A DNA stretch of 64,000 bases from Pseudomonadota bacterium (GTDB lineage: Bacteria > Pseudomonadota > Gammaproteobacteria > Burkholderiales > Thiobacillaceae): contig JAJZPR010000001.1 in assembly GCA_021847835.1 (NCBI GenBank), forward strand, positions 124,001 through 188,000, in the 5' to 3' direction. Below, piece by piece: positions 28,777 to 39,545 of this stretch. The stretch's first letter is position 1. Each line of letters opens with the position of its first letter. Made by a program: the position numbers and the translations under genes. The notes under the pieces are model-generated. The model saw only the letters and a list, made by a program, of their open reading frames with translations. It had not been told where the DNA came from and did no database searches.

Positions 28777-30606
28777 CTAGCGCGTGAGCCGCGCATACAG
28801 CGCCGGCAGCTGGCGCGGCAGTTCGGATGGCCTGCGGATGACGACGTAGCTGCCGACGCCGAACAGATAGGGCAGATAAGCGCCCGCCTTTTCGTCCACG
28901 GTGACGCAGAAGGGCTGGATTCCCTGCCTGCGCGCCGCGCCCAGCGCCTGCCGCGTGTCCTCGATGCCGTAGCGGCCTTCGTACTGGTCGAGGTCGTTCG
29001 GCTTGCCGTCGGTCAGCAGCAGCAGCAGCCGCTGGTGCGCCGGCAGGCGCGCGAGCAGGGCGCCGGCGTGGCGGATGGCGGCGCCCATGCGGGTGTAGTA
29101 GCCGGGTCTGACGGCGGCGATGCGGCCGCGCACGCGGCCGTCGTATTTGTCGTCGAATTCCTTGATCACGTGGAAGCGGATGTTGTCGCGCCGCAGCGAG
29201 GAAAATCCGTACAAGCCGAAGCGGTCGCCGGTGGCGGACAGGGCTTCGGAAAACAGGAACAGGCTGTCGCGGATCACGTCGATCACCCGCGCCTCATCGT
29301 TCACGTAGGCGTCGGTGGACTGGGACAGATCCGCCAGCAGCAGGCAGGCCAGGTCGCGCTGTTGCGCCTGGCAGGATCGGTACAGGCCGCTGTCCGCGGC
29401 CGCGGCGCCGCTTCTGCGCTCGACCGCGCGCCGCACGCAGGCGTCGAGATCGATTTCCGTGCCGTCATGCTGCCGCCCGACCCAGATGCGCGCCGGCGTC
29501 AGCGCTTCGAACTGGCTGCGGATGCGGCGCGCGGTGGCGGCGAGATGCGCGGGCAGGGCGGTGGGGGGAGCGTGCGCCGCGATCATCGGTTGCAGGCGGC
29601 AATGGTTTTCCTGCAGGCGGTTTTTCCGGTAATGCCATTCCGGCAGCAGGATGCCCTCGCCCAGCGGCGTGTCGTCGGCCTCCTCGGGCGGCAGGTCGAG
29701 GTCGAAGCGCAGGCGGGAAGCGACGGTCTTCCCGTCGCGCGCCACGCTGATGGAATCCAGGTCGTCCGCGGCGCGTTTGCGATCCTCGTCGCCGTCCTCT
29801 TCGGCGGGGCGGTTGATCTTGATGTATTCGGCCCAGCTCATGATGCTTTCGGCGCGGAAGAACATCATGAAGCCGTCCTTGCCGTCCGGCATGTCTTCCC
29901 TCTGGGCCTTGCGCCGCCGCGGATCCTCGGCGGCGTGTGCGCCCCGGTCCACTGCGGGCGGCGGCTGGTCGACGGCGGGCGCCGGCCCGGCATGAGCGGC
30001 GAGCGGCGGCGCGGGGTGCAGCCACAGTTGCACGGGATGCCAGGGGCGGCGCGCCGGCGGCAGGTGTTCCACGCTGCCGGGCGCGGCAAGCGCCTGGCGG
30101 ATTGCGCGCTCCTGCGCCGCTTCGTCCGCGGGCAGAGATTCCGGCACGGGACGCAATGACAGGCTGGCATCAAGCAGGCGCCGGTAGCGCGCGTGCAGGC
30201 CGGGAAATCTTTCCAGCAGGCGTTGCGTGGCGCGCTGGTTTTCGGCAAGCCATTCGCCCCCGCGCATTTCCGCGGCCAGCGCCGCCAGCCACAAATACAG
30301 TTCGCGGTTGAACGCGGCCTGCGGAAACAGCTGGATGGATGCGGGCAGATGCAGGGCTTCGCAGTCGCGCCAGGCCAGCTCGATTTTCCGCCCGCTGCCG
30401 GCCAGGCGTTGCAGCCAGTCGCGCCGTCCGGCGTAGTCGCTCGGCTGCGAGGCTTTCAGCGCCAGGCCGCCGTCGCCGCCCAGCGCGCGAAACAGGATGC
30501 CCGCCGGCCTGGCGATATCGTCAAAAGCGACCGCGGCCGCCCCATGCCCCGTGTCCGCGGCGCGCGTGATCAGCCGGTGCCAGAGCCCGCCGACGAATTC
30601 TTCCAT
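28777..30606 (-). CDS. norD: Nitric oxide reductase activation protein NorD
   Basis: A 609-residue cytoplasmic protein. The C-terminal von Willebrand A domain carries a MIDAS motif (ADLSQSTD) and a later LLTDGKPND. The central region is acidic and low in complexity, as is usual for NorD. It works with the MoxR-type ATPase NorQ to insert iron into or activate NorCB. ATG 30606 is chosen (MEEFVGGLWH); the frame stays open another 144 bp upstream into the previous gene. In most nor operons norD directly follows norQ; here two membrane genes intervene. Confidence 0.9.
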   Translation of the reverse strand: MEEFVGGLWHRLITRAADTGHGAAAVAFDDIARPAGILFRALGGDGGLALKASQPSDYAGRRDWLQRLAGSGRKIELAWRDCEALHLPASIQLFPQAAFNRELYLWLAALAAEMRGGEWLAENQRATQRLLERFPGLHARYRRLLDASLSLRPVPESLPADEAAQERAIRQALAAPGSVEHLPPARRPWHPVQLWLHPAPPLAAHAGPAPAVDQPPPAVDRGAHAAEDPRRRKAQREDMPDGKDGFMMFFRAESIMSWAEYIKINRPAEEDGDEDRKRAADDLDSISVARDGKTVASRLRFDLDLPPEEADDTPLGEGILLPEWHYRKNRLQENHCRLQPMIAAHAPPTALPAHLAATARRIRSQFEALTPARIWVGRQHDGTEIDLDACVRRAVERRSGAAAADSGLYRSCQAQQRDLACLLLADLSQSTDAYVNDEARVIDVIRDSLFLFSEALSATGDRFGLYGFSSLRRDNIRFHVIKEFDDKYDGRVRGRIAAVRPGYYTRMGAAIRHAGALLARLPAHQRLLLLLTDGKPNDLDQYEGRYGIEDTRQALGAARRQGIQPFCVTVDEKAGAYLPYLFGVGSYVVIRRPSELPRQLPALYARLTR

Positions 30607-30610
30607 GCGC

Positions 30611-31633
30611 TCAGGCCTTCGCCGCCTGTTTTTCCGCCGCGCCGGCGCGCGCAACGAAGCGCAGCGGCCGGGCTTCCCGGCTGCCGCCGAAGCAGTGCCC
30701 CGGAACGGCCGGGCGGCGGCCGAAATCGCGGTCCGACTTGTCCAGCGCACAGGTGTCGTTCACCCATTGCAGCAAGGAACCGTCAGGGTTGTCGGCCTGT
30801 ACCTGACCGCATGCCTGGATGCATTGCGCACACTGGGTGCAGGTGAACATGTGGCGCTTGATGGTGCGGGGCGTCAGCCGCATGGGGCAGGCGTTGTCGC
30901 AGGCGTTGTTGCAATCGCTGCATGCGCGGCCGCGGGCGCGGTCGAAGCCCACCACCATGGCTTTCCGGTTGGCCATCCAGGCCAGGCTCTGGAACAGGCC
31001 GACGGCGCAGCCGAAGCGGCAGAACAGATGGCGCGCCAGCGTGAAATCCAGCGTGAATACCGCGGTGGCGGCAATCAGGAAAATGGCCTGGTTGCGGGTC
31101 GGGCTGGCATGCCACAGGTTGCCGTAGATTTCGGCGGGCGGCAGGAGATAAGTCAGCAGCGCCACTGCCCAGACGAAGGCCAGCGCCACGGAAACCGCCA
31201 GCGTCACCCACCAGTAGCGGGCGCGGGGCTCGACGAGGCGGCCGTCCGGGCCGCGCTCGGGGAGCTTTTCGCGATCCCAGATGCTGTGCTTGCCGATGGC
31301 CCGCCGCATCAGGGCATTGATGGTTTCCACGATCGAAAAATGCGGGCACAGCCAGCCGCAATACAGCCGCCCGTATTTCCAGGAAACCCAGATCAGCAGC
31401 GCCGCCGCAGCGGCGAGCGGCAGGAAGCCGCGCAGGAAGATGTTGAATATCGCATCGCCCACGCCGGATTTTCCGGATAGGTAAGGGTCCAGCCCGAGCG
31501 TCCAGGGATGGCCGAGCAGGATGAAATGGCCCAGGGTCAGATCGAGGCGGAAAACGTCCAGCGGCGGCGCCAGCAGGAACAGCAGGAAAAACGCCGAGCG
31601 GAGGAACAGGCGCTTGCGTTGCAGGCTAATCAT
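30611..31633 (-). CDS. Polyferredoxin membrane protein, NapH/CcoG/NosR-like
   Basis: A 340-residue protein with about five membrane helices. It has two CX3C(P) motifs (CGWLCP, CRFGC) and ferredoxin-like clusters (CSDCNNACDNACP, CTQCAQCIQAC). The organisation resembles CcoG/RdxA without the C-terminal Ig-like domain, or the C-terminal part of NosR. It lies within the nor operon, overlapping the upstream gene and 4 bp from norD. It may feed electrons from quinol to Nor or assist its assembly. The family name is uncertain. Confidence 0.75.
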   Translation of the reverse strand: MISLQRKRLFLRSAFFLLFLLAPPLDVFRLDLTLGHFILLGHPWTLGLDPYLSGKSGVGDAIFNIFLRGFLPLAAAAALLIWVSWKYGRLYCGWLCPHFSIVETINALMRRAIGKHSIWDREKLPERGPDGRLVEPRARYWWVTLAVSVALAFVWAVALLTYLLPPAEIYGNLWHASPTRNQAIFLIAATAVFTLDFTLARHLFCRFGCAVGLFQSLAWMANRKAMVVGFDRARGRACSDCNNACDNACPMRLTPRTIKRHMFTCTQCAQCIQACGQVQADNPDGSLLQWVNDTCALDKSDRDFGRRPAVPGHCFGGSREARPLRFVARAGAAEKQAAKA

Positions 31634-32033
31634 CACAGGGTCTGCCGATCAGGGGGTAAACGTAGGGCTTTCCCGCCATGGCGCGCGCCAGGCCGAAAAT
31701 GCCGAACAGCACCAGCGTCGCATGGCAGGTGGTGAAATACAGGATGAGAACGACCCAGGTGGCCGGCTGCTGGTAGCCGCCGAGGACAAATATCAGCGCA
31801 TTGGCCAGCACCAGGAGCAATCCCGCCCACAGGCTGGCCGACAGCGTCTGCCGCAGATGGCAGCGGCCCAGCGGCGGCGCCTCGCGCCGGTGCGCGAGCC
31901 AGAGCGCCAGCAGGGCGACAAAGCCCAGGCCCGGCAGCAGCAAAAGATTGACGAGGTACAGCGCTTCCGCCCCTACCGCAATGCCTTGTCCCGGTGTCTC
32001 CGGCTGCGGGCCTTCATTTGCCGAAACTCGCAT
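31626..32033 (-). CDS. Small four-helix membrane protein of the nor operon
   Basis: A 135-residue protein with three or four hydrophobic segments. The end (GIFGLARAMAGKPYVYPLIGRP) resembles DUF4870/Tic20-like membrane proteins. Start ATG 32033 overlaps the end of norQ by 20 bp, and its stop overlaps the next gene, so it belongs to the nor operon. I do not recognise a function. It is not NorE, as it lacks cytochrome oxidase subunit III features. Confidence 0.65.
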   Translation of the reverse strand: MRVSANEGPQPETPGQGIAVGAEALYLVNLLLLPGLGFVALLALWLAHRREAPPLGRCHLRQTLSASLWAGLLLVLANALIFVLGGYQQPATWVVLILYFTTCHATLVLFGIFGLARAMAGKPYVYPLIGRPCDD

Positions 32034-32844
32034 GGACAACCTCCATCAGGGCCTGCGCGATCTCCTCGTCGTCCGTGAGCGTTTCCACCAGCGCGGCGCG
32101 GCATGCCGCCACCGGCTCGAAGCCGCTCCTGATGAGCGCGGCGGCATACACCAGCAGGCGCGTGCTGGCGGCTTCCTCCAGATCGTGCTCCTTGAGGGCG
32201 CGCAAGGCGCCCGCCAGGTCGACCAGGCGCGCCGCCATGCGCGCGTCGATGCCGGTTTCAGCGATCAGCACCTGCCGTTCCAGGTCCGGCTCGGGAAAAC
32301 CGAAACTCACGGAGACGAAGCGCTGGCGCGTGCTCGGCTTCATGCCCTTGAGAAAGTTCTGGTAGCCGGGATTGTAGGAAACCACCAGCATGAACGGAGG
32401 CGGCGCGTGCAGGATTTCGCCCGTGCGTTCCAGCGGCAGGATGCGGCGGTCGTCGGTGAGGGGATGCAGCACCACCGTGGTGTCCTTGCGCGCCTCCACC
32501 ACCTCGTCCAGATAGCAGATGCCGCCTTCGCGCACCGCGCGCGTCAGCGGGCCGTCGTTCCAGTAGGTGCCGGAATCGCTGATGAGGTGCCGCCCCACCA
32601 GGTCGGCGGCGGAAAGGTCGTCGTGGCAGGCCACGGTGTACAGCGGGCGCTTCAGCCGCGCCGCCATGTGCGCCACGAAGCGCGTCTTGCCGCAGCCGGT
32701 CGGGCCCTTGATCAAGAGCGGCAGGCGGTTGCGGAAAGCATGCTCGAACAGTTCGACTTCGTTGCCATGGGGCTTGTAGAACGGCACGTCGTCGGCCGCG
32801 GAATGATTGTCCAGCGCGGTCACGGATGCGGGGGGTGGCGTCAT
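32014..32844 (-). CDS. norQ: MoxR-type ATPase NorQ
   Basis: A 276-residue AAA+ ATPase. Walker A is GPTGCGKTRF, Walker B is GGICYLDEVVEARKD, and the sensor segment is YNPGYQNFLKGMKPSTRQRF, which is typical of NorQ/CbbQ. It activates NO reductase together with NorD. An AGGAG site lies 6 nt before ATG 32844. It follows norB by 62 bp. Confidence 0.93.
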   Translation of the reverse strand: MTPPPASVTALDNHSAADDVPFYKPHGNEVELFEHAFRNRLPLLIKGPTGCGKTRFVAHMAARLKRPLYTVACHDDLSAADLVGRHLISDSGTYWNDGPLTRAVREGGICYLDEVVEARKDTTVVLHPLTDDRRILPLERTGEILHAPPPFMLVVSYNPGYQNFLKGMKPSTRQRFVSVSFGFPEPDLERQVLIAETGIDARMAARLVDLAGALRALKEHDLEEAASTRLLVYAAALIRSGFEPVAACRAALVETLTDDEEIAQALMEVVHASFGK

Positions 32845-32906
32845 GGCGTACTCCTGGATGGGGCGCGGCATCGGCTGCCGGGGATGGCCCCCGGCAGCCA
32901 GGTGGC

Positions 32907-34750
<1,844 letters not shown>

Positions 34751-34849
34751 CGTGCTGACCTCCCTTTCCTGTCAAATGGGCACCATGCCCTGAATCACGG
34801 TTTCCTTGGCTTGCGGAAGCGATGTTACGTGCGGCGCCGGACATTTTCC

Positions 34850-34863
34850 TTGACCGGGATCAA
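34850..34863. promoter_or_regulatory. FNR/DNR box between norC and the DUF2249 gene
   Basis: TTGACCGGGATCAA, with one mismatch, sits in the divergent 178-bp gap, 100 bp from norC and 66 bp from the DUF2249 gene. It may control both. Confidence 0.72.
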
Positions 34864-34928
34864 GGGTTTTGCCGCTTGACTACCCCACAATTTGGCCATT
34901 CCTCAATTCCTGAACCATTCTAGTTGAA

Positions 34929-35180
34929 ATGAACGACAAAACGCCTGACCCCCAGGAAAAGCTGATCGACGCACGCGATCTGGCGCCGCCGGAGCCGCTG
35001 GAACTCGTGCTGTCCGCGCTCGACGAACTGAAACCCGGCGAGCGCCTGCGGCTGCTGATCCACACCCGTCCACTTCCCCTGTACGGCATACTCGATCGCA
35101 ATGGCTATGCGCATTCGACGGAATATCTCCCGGACGGCACGGTGGAAGTGATGATCTGGCAAAGAGGGGACAAGGGCTGA
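34929..35180 (+). CDS. DUF2249 protein
   Basis: An 83-residue protein with the IDARDLAPPEPLELVLSAL ... PLYGILDRNGY layout of DUF2249, a small TusA-like fold often encoded near denitrification and NO-stress genes. It is divergent from norC and shares its DNR box. The fold's function is not established. No metal motif is seen. Confidence 0.75.
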   Translation: MNDKTPDPQEKLIDARDLAPPEPLELVLSALDELKPGERLRLLIHTRPLPLYGILDRNGYAHSTEYLPDGTVEVMIWQRGDKG

Positions 35181-35288
35181 CCGCTTGAAGCCGCGGCCAG
35201 TTTGGGGCCGCACCTGCCCGTCGCGGCAGGCCGTAGGAAAACGGCCCTAAACATGCCGGCCCGCCACCCAGCCGGAACCATGCCAACT

Positions 35289-35558
35289 GGAAGTTGTAGC
35301 CGCCCAGCCAGCCGGTGACATCCACCACTTCGCCGATGAAATAAAGGCCGGACACGGCGGCCGCCTCCAGGGCTCGGGAAGACAGCGCGTGTATGTCCAC
35401 ACTGCCCATGGGGGGGCTTCGGCCCTGGCGTAGCCCAAGGGGTGCCGGGTCGATCAGCAGCACGCTGCGCCGTGCTGCCCGGCCTGCGCGGCGCACATCA
35501 TGCCTGCCGCGCCGGCGCAGATGATGATGACGTCGAATTGCATCGGCCGATTGTCTTA
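35289..35558 (-). pseudogene. Remnant of an HI0933-family flavoprotein gene (5' and 3' ends fused, middle deleted)
   Basis: Bases 35289-35448 align with window bases 1-160 (C-terminal coding part, by eye roughly 78% identical). Bases 35449-35558 align with 1064-1174 (start of the same gene, by eye about 96% identical). About 900 bp of the gene are missing between the two blocks, and there are frameshifts. The ATG equivalent is at 35543. Both copies face the minus strand, so they are direct repeats around the denitrification island. The surrounding 35181-35700 region holds no other gene I can support. Confidence 0.85.
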
Positions 35559-35718
35559 ATGAGATGCAAAAGCCACAAACTCGAATCCCGCCGCGAGAGT
35601 GCGTCATGCCGGCATGCAGGACTCAAGTCGTAAAGTACAACTTGGAACAAAACATTGACATTAGTCTATAAATGTACTTAACTTGAAGCGCAGCCAAACC
35701 CCAGAAAGGAGAAACGCG

Positions 35719-36135
35719 ATGCCTGCCCCTGCAAGTGCGCCAAGAGCAAACACCCGGCCCGGCAGCCGCGACATGTCCGCGGCCGGCCTGCGCGCGTTTT
35801 TCAATATTGCCAAGGACTGGGATCTTGGCACCGAGGAACAGATCGTCCTGCTGGGCGGCCCCGGCCGCGCCACCTTCTTCAAGTGGAAGTCCGCCCCGCA
35901 AACAGCCGACCTCAAGCGCGATACCCTGGAGCGCCTGTCCTACATCCTCGGCATCTACAAGGCCCTGCAAATCCTGCTGCCGGACGCATCCGCTGCTGAC
36001 GCCTGGATCAAGAAGCCCAACGCCGCGCCGCTGTTCGGCGGCAGGAGCGCACTCGACCGCATGCTGGGCGGCAACATCGGCGACCTCTTGGCAGTGCGCC
36101 AATATCTTGACGCCCGGCGCGGGGGCTGGGCTTGA
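35719..36135 (+). CDS. Xre/MbcA/ParS-type antitoxin
   Basis: A 138-residue protein with an Xre-like DNA-binding region (residues 20-80) and a C-terminal toxin-binding DUF2384-like segment ending LLAVRQYLDARRGGWA. It is typical of antitoxins paired with RES toxins. ATG 35719 has an AAAGGAG site 7 nt upstream. It overlaps the toxin gene by 4 bp. It probably represses its own promoter in complex with the toxin. Confidence 0.85.
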   Translation: MPAPASAPRANTRPGSRDMSAAGLRAFFNIAKDWDLGTEEQIVLLGGPGRATFFKWKSAPQTADLKRDTLERLSYILGIYKALQILLPDASAADAWIKKPNAAPLFGGRSALDRMLGGNIGDLLAVRQYLDARRGGWA

Positions 36136-36812
36136 GCTATCCCTATGTCGCACTCAACTGGAGGCGGGCCCACCGCGTCATTCCCAGCCGCTTTCCCGCC
36201 GTCAGCCTGTTCGAGCGGGTAGCCGGCCCGGAGGATTTCGACGCCCTCTACGCGCTGGAAGCCATGACCAACGACCGCATCCGCGACGAAGTGGGCGACA
36301 TCAGCCTGGTTCCGCCCGAAGAACGGCTGTTCGGCAACGGCAGCACCTGCATCATGGCGGCTTTCACGCATCTCAACCCGCAAGGCAGCCGCTTCAGCGA
36401 CGGCAGCTACGGCGTGTTCTATTGTGCGCACGACAAGCTCAGCGCCATCGAAGAAACCCGCCACCACCAGGCCCTGTTCATGGGCGCCACCCGCGAGCCG
36501 CCCATGCGCCTGCAAATGCGCCTCTACACCGTGCAGGCCAGGGGCGAAGCGGTCGACCTGCGCGTGGCCAGCCGCATTGACTCCCGCATCGTCGATCCCG
36601 ACGACTACGGCCATGCCCAGGGCATCGGCCGCAAGCTGCGCAATGCAGGCGAGCAGGGCATCCTGTATCCGTCCGTGCGGCATGCGGGCGGCGAATGCCT
36701 CGCCGCCCTGCGTACCGGCATCGTGAGGAACTGCCTGCATGCCGCCTACCTGGAATACAACTGGAACGGGCGGGCGATCGATGCGGTGTTCGAGGTGGCT
36801 CAACTGATATGA
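36132..36812 (+). CDS. RES-domain toxin (NAD-degrading type)
   Basis: A 226-residue RES-family protein. The N-terminal Arg (NWRRAHR), a Tyr in SYGVFYCAHD and a Glu pair in SAIEETRHH correspond to the conserved polar residues of the RES fold. It starts with TTG at 36132 overlapping the antitoxin stop (TTGA). Characterised members deplete NAD+; activity here is inferred from the family. Confidence 0.85.
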   Translation: MSYPYVALNWRRAHRVIPSRFPAVSLFERVAGPEDFDALYALEAMTNDRIRDEVGDISLVPPEERLFGNGSTCIMAAFTHLNPQGSRFSDGSYGVFYCAHDKLSAIEETRHHQALFMGATREPPMRLQMRLYTVQARGEAVDLRVASRIDSRIVDPDDYGHAQGIGRKLRNAGEQGILYPSVRHAGGECLAALRTGIVRNCLHAAYLEYNWNGRAIDAVFEVAQLI

Positions 36813-36865
36813 GGACTGGGCAATCGCTCGGCGCTGGAATGGATGCTCGACCAGTACAAGGACAT

Positions 36866-36891
36866 GAAAAAGCCCGGCCGTCTGGCCGGGC
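36866..36891 (-). terminator. Intrinsic terminator of the glycerophosphodiesterase gene
   Basis: GCCCGGCC / GGCCGGGC with a 4-nt loop, followed on the minus strand by TTTTT, 28 bp after the minus-strand stop at 36919. Confidence 0.8.
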
Positions 36892-36918
36892 TGCGGGCGC
36901 AGGGGCTTCGCGCCGGAC

Positions 36919-38223
36919 TTATTTCAGGTTCATGCAGTTCGCGTAATAGGTCGTCGTCGCCGGCCAGTCGCTGAAGATGCCGAGGATGCCGACCTCCTTC
37001 GCCAGCACGTCGAGCACGGTCATCATGTCGCCTTCGCGCTGGATCGCCGGATCGACGGTCTGGTAGTAGTAGCCGTTGTTGCCGTCGGCGAGGACGCCCG
37101 AGCGCTCCAGCGTCCAGGTGATGATGCCGAGCCCGGCGCCCCTGGCGTTGTGCGCGTAGGCCGAGGGCACGATGCGGCCGCCGTTGTCGACGTCGAGCAG
37201 CGCAAACATCGGCGGCGCGACGATGTTGATGCCTTCGTCCTTGTAGCCTTGCAATTCGGCGGCACCCGGCAGGTCTGCGACCGTCTCGGCATCGTCGAGG
37301 TAGACCGCCTGCCTGCCGAATGCGGGTTCCTTCGCGATCCAGTAGCGCACGTCCGCGATGTCGAAGGACTGCGGCCACACGTCCGCAGGATTGACGCCCG
37401 CGGCCTTGTACTCGTCGATCATCTGCTGCGCATAGTCCGCCTGCGTGTAGTCGCCGACGCCGTCGCCGTCGCTGTCGTAGGGCATGGCCACGCTGGCGCC
37501 TTTCAGTTCGGGCGTCATTTTCACGCCGAGCTTCCTGAACAGCTCGATGCTCTCCTTGTGCGTCATCAGCGTGCCGCTGCTGGGGCCGACGTAGAGGTCG
37601 GTGCGGAAGTTGGCGGTGCCGTCCAGATACTCGTCAACGGTGCGCGCGTGCGGGTTGGCGGCGTCCATCTTGCCGCGCAGCGTCTTGAACTCGGCCAGGG
37701 TGATGTCGCTGGTGCGGCACTCGGCCGACGCCGGCGTCACCAGCGTGCCGTCCGCGTCGAACTCGGCCGGCGTGAACGGCTGGGTGCACTTGGCGGCCAG
37801 CGGCGTGGCGAGGATGTTGGTGGTGGTGTGCAGGTCGTTCTGGGCGTGGCGGCACACCAGCTGCTTGTCCTGGGTAAAGGTCACGTCGCATTCGACGATG
37901 CCGGCGCCCATGCGCGCGGCGGCCTCGTAGGATTCGCGCGTGTGCTCGGGGAACTGCAGCGGCGCGCCGCGGTGGCCGATCGAGAAGTCGCGCTTGCGGA
38001 ACGGGCCGTTGGCGCATTGCTGCAGCGCGCGCTTGAGCGCGCCGTCCTGCATGTCTTCGACGAGGAAATAGGGGCGCGGGCCGAGCTGGACGCTGTGGGC
38101 GTTGCGGACGTCGCCGCGGTGAGGGGCGAGGTCCGGCGCTTGGGCGGCCCAGGCGGAGGCGGCGGTCAGAATCAGCAGGGCGGCGGACGCAGCGGCCGGT
38201 CGGGGGGCAAGGATGGGCAACAT
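36919..38223 (-). CDS. Exported glycerophosphodiester phosphodiesterase
   Basis: A 434-residue protein with a signal peptide (ASAWAAQ cleavage). The catalytic elements of the GDPD TIM barrel are visible: [22 protein letters not shown] and a later MTPELKG. It cleaves glycerophosphodiesters to glycerol-3-phosphate and an alcohol in the periplasm. An acidic SDGDGVGDY stretch (about residue 250) may bind calcium. It is a single gene with its own terminator. Confidence 0.88.
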   Translation of the reverse strand: MLPILAPRPAAASAALLILTAASAWAAQAPDLAPHRGDVRNAHSVQLGPRPYFLVEDMQDGALKRALQQCANGPFRKRDFSIGHRGAPLQFPEHTRESYEAAARMGAGIVECDVTFTQDKQLVCRHAQNDLHTTTNILATPLAAKCTQPFTPAEFDADGTLVTPASAECRTSDITLAEFKTLRGKMDAANPHARTVDEYLDGTANFRTDLYVGPSSGTLMTHKESIELFRKLGVKMTPELKGASVAMPYDSDGDGVGDYTQADYAQQMIDEYKAAGVNPADVWPQSFDIADVRYWIAKEPAFGRQAVYLDDAETVADLPGAAELQGYKDEGINIVAPPMFALLDVDNGGRIVPSAYAHNARGAGLGIITWTLERSGVLADGNNGYYYQTVDPAIQREGDMMTVLDVLAKEVGILGIFSDWPATTTYYANCMNLK

Positions 38224-39168
38224 ACAGACTCCTGTCGGAAAAGTTTGGCGGGGCGATCGGTCGAACCGACGCCCTCACACGGTATTTCCGGAGTCTTTCA
38301 ACAATATGACCTGCCGGGTGAGCCGCAGTGCCCGCTAACCCGGATATTTCATGAAATGGAGGTCGGCACAGCGTGTCGGACGGCGGGCCGATGTTCCTGC
38401 GGGCAGGTCGACCGGAGAATCGGCCTGTCGGCCGTGAATGCTTCGCTAACTTTAGGATGGCGCAACGGCTAGGGTTGCTTTGGGGGAGGTGTCAGGGTCG
38501 GGCCAAGGAGTCTCACCTTGACGCCTTCGCGCTATGAACACGACGTCTTTGCAGACCACCGGCCCCGACGGGCCGATTATGGCAGCCGATCCCATTTCCA
38601 CTGGCACTGCCCAGCGATGATTTCCGGGCATAGGGGTATGCGGTGGCCGATGTCGCGCTCGGTGCGGCTGGGTCTACCCTGCGCATGATCCAGGTTCGGA
38701 TCCTGGCGCCGCCCACCCTACAATTCCCCATCAAGCAATTCATACTCAAGGCTGGCGGGCTAGCAGGTCATCAATTTCGATCTTAATCTGGATCATGGCT
38801 ATCCCATGCTATATTTCGAACAGCAGCAACCGTGGCACACACCGTTGGGCTCATACCTCAAAGCGTCCAGGACGTAGGGGTCGGGTCGCGTTGGCTGCGA
38901 TTCCTTGAAATATAGTGAGAGTCCGGCGCCAGCATCTTTTTTCAGACCGAACCTCCATCACCAAAACCCATTCTTCCATCCCGTATCGCTTGATAAACCG
39001 TCAAGGCGGGTTGCCATGTTGACCCGGCTCGCTTTCCGGCTATTTGATTTAGCCCGATGTACGCGCCGGCCGAAAATGGCCTGCAATTCGGGCTTGCTGC
39101 GGCTCAGTAGTTCAAGCGCGCGCTGTCTGTTCATCGTTCAATCTCCAAGCAGTCGTATTCATCTTCAA
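38224..39168. other. Non-coding, scarred intergenic region
   Basis: About 950 bp without a supportable gene. Only short, composition-driven open frames occur. The right part contains a 22-codon fragment that looks like the start of a nucleotidyltransferase-type antitoxin (39069-39134, minus) next to a piece resembling ssrA (39036-39072). This suggests repeated insertion and deletion beside the integration site. Confidence 0.6.
39069..39134 (-). pseudogene. N-terminal fragment of a MNT-type nucleotidyltransferase
   Basis: From ATG 39134 the minus strand reads MNRQRALELLSRSKPEL and continues with QAIFG, close to the usual start of minimal nucleotidyltransferase (MntA-like) antitoxins. It then breaks into unrelated sequence. 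The catalytic GS...D-x-D part is absent. Confidence 0.45.
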
Positions 39169-39169
39169 C

Positions 39170-39219
39170 AACAACGCCACCCAGGTGGGTGGCGTTCTTG
39201 TTTGGTGGAGCCGGCGGGA
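39170..39219. repeat. att-like repeat 1: ssrA terminator hairpin plus 17-bp ssrA 3' end
   Basis: An AACGCCACCC / GGGTGGCGTT hairpin (39173-39196) is followed by TGGTGGAGCCGGCGGGA (39203-39219), identical to the last 17 bp of ssrA at 54582-54598. Read on the minus strand this is the CCA end of ssrA followed by its terminator. Confidence 0.7.
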
Positions 39220-39345
39220 TTGCTCGGGTTGCGGTTGCCTCCCGCAACCCTCGGCCCTTCGGGCCCAGCCTTCGGCTGTCCGTCGCAAGCAGAACTTGCT
39301 CCGCGAACCCGAGGGCGGCTTCTCATCCCAACCGACTGCACAAAC

Positions 39346-39399
39346 AACAACGCCACCCAATTGGGTGGCGTTCTTGTTTGGTGGGCCGGCGGCAACCGA
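39346..39399. repeat. att-like repeat 2, probable attL of the ssrA element
   Basis: A second copy of the same unit: hairpin AACGCCACCC / GGGTGGCGTT at 39349-39372, then TGGTGGGCCGGCGG (39379-39392), a slightly degraded ssrA end. Two GTTACCAAC arm-type sites follow at 39453 and 39465, with the same 12-bp spacing as those next to the integrase. This makes it the better candidate for the left end of the present element. Confidence 0.65.
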
Positions 39400-39452
39400 A
39401 AAATTTAGTTTTAACTAGTAAATATAATGTGCTTTGTAAAATCGTGTTGTTA

Positions 39453-39473
39453 GTTACCAACAATGTTACCAAC
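39453..39473. repeat. Left pair of integrase arm-type sites
   Basis: GTTACCAAC at 39453-39461 and 39465-39473, 12 bp apart. The same pair with the same spacing lies at 54457-54477 near the integrase gene. Confidence 0.6.
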
Positions 39474-39545
39474 AGTCCGGTTTGATGGAACTTCAAATGG
39501 CAGGGAAAGCTTGACGTTGCATGACGTTCTGGCAAAAATTTACGT

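Noticed and set aside
38640-38725. tRNA-like 3' half (T-arm GGTTCGGATCC with a CGCCGCC acceptor-like strand)
   Set aside because: A partial acceptor match exists about 72 nt upstream, but no 5-bp anticodon stem with a 7-nt loop can be drawn and there is no CCA. Chance or a decayed relic is more likely.
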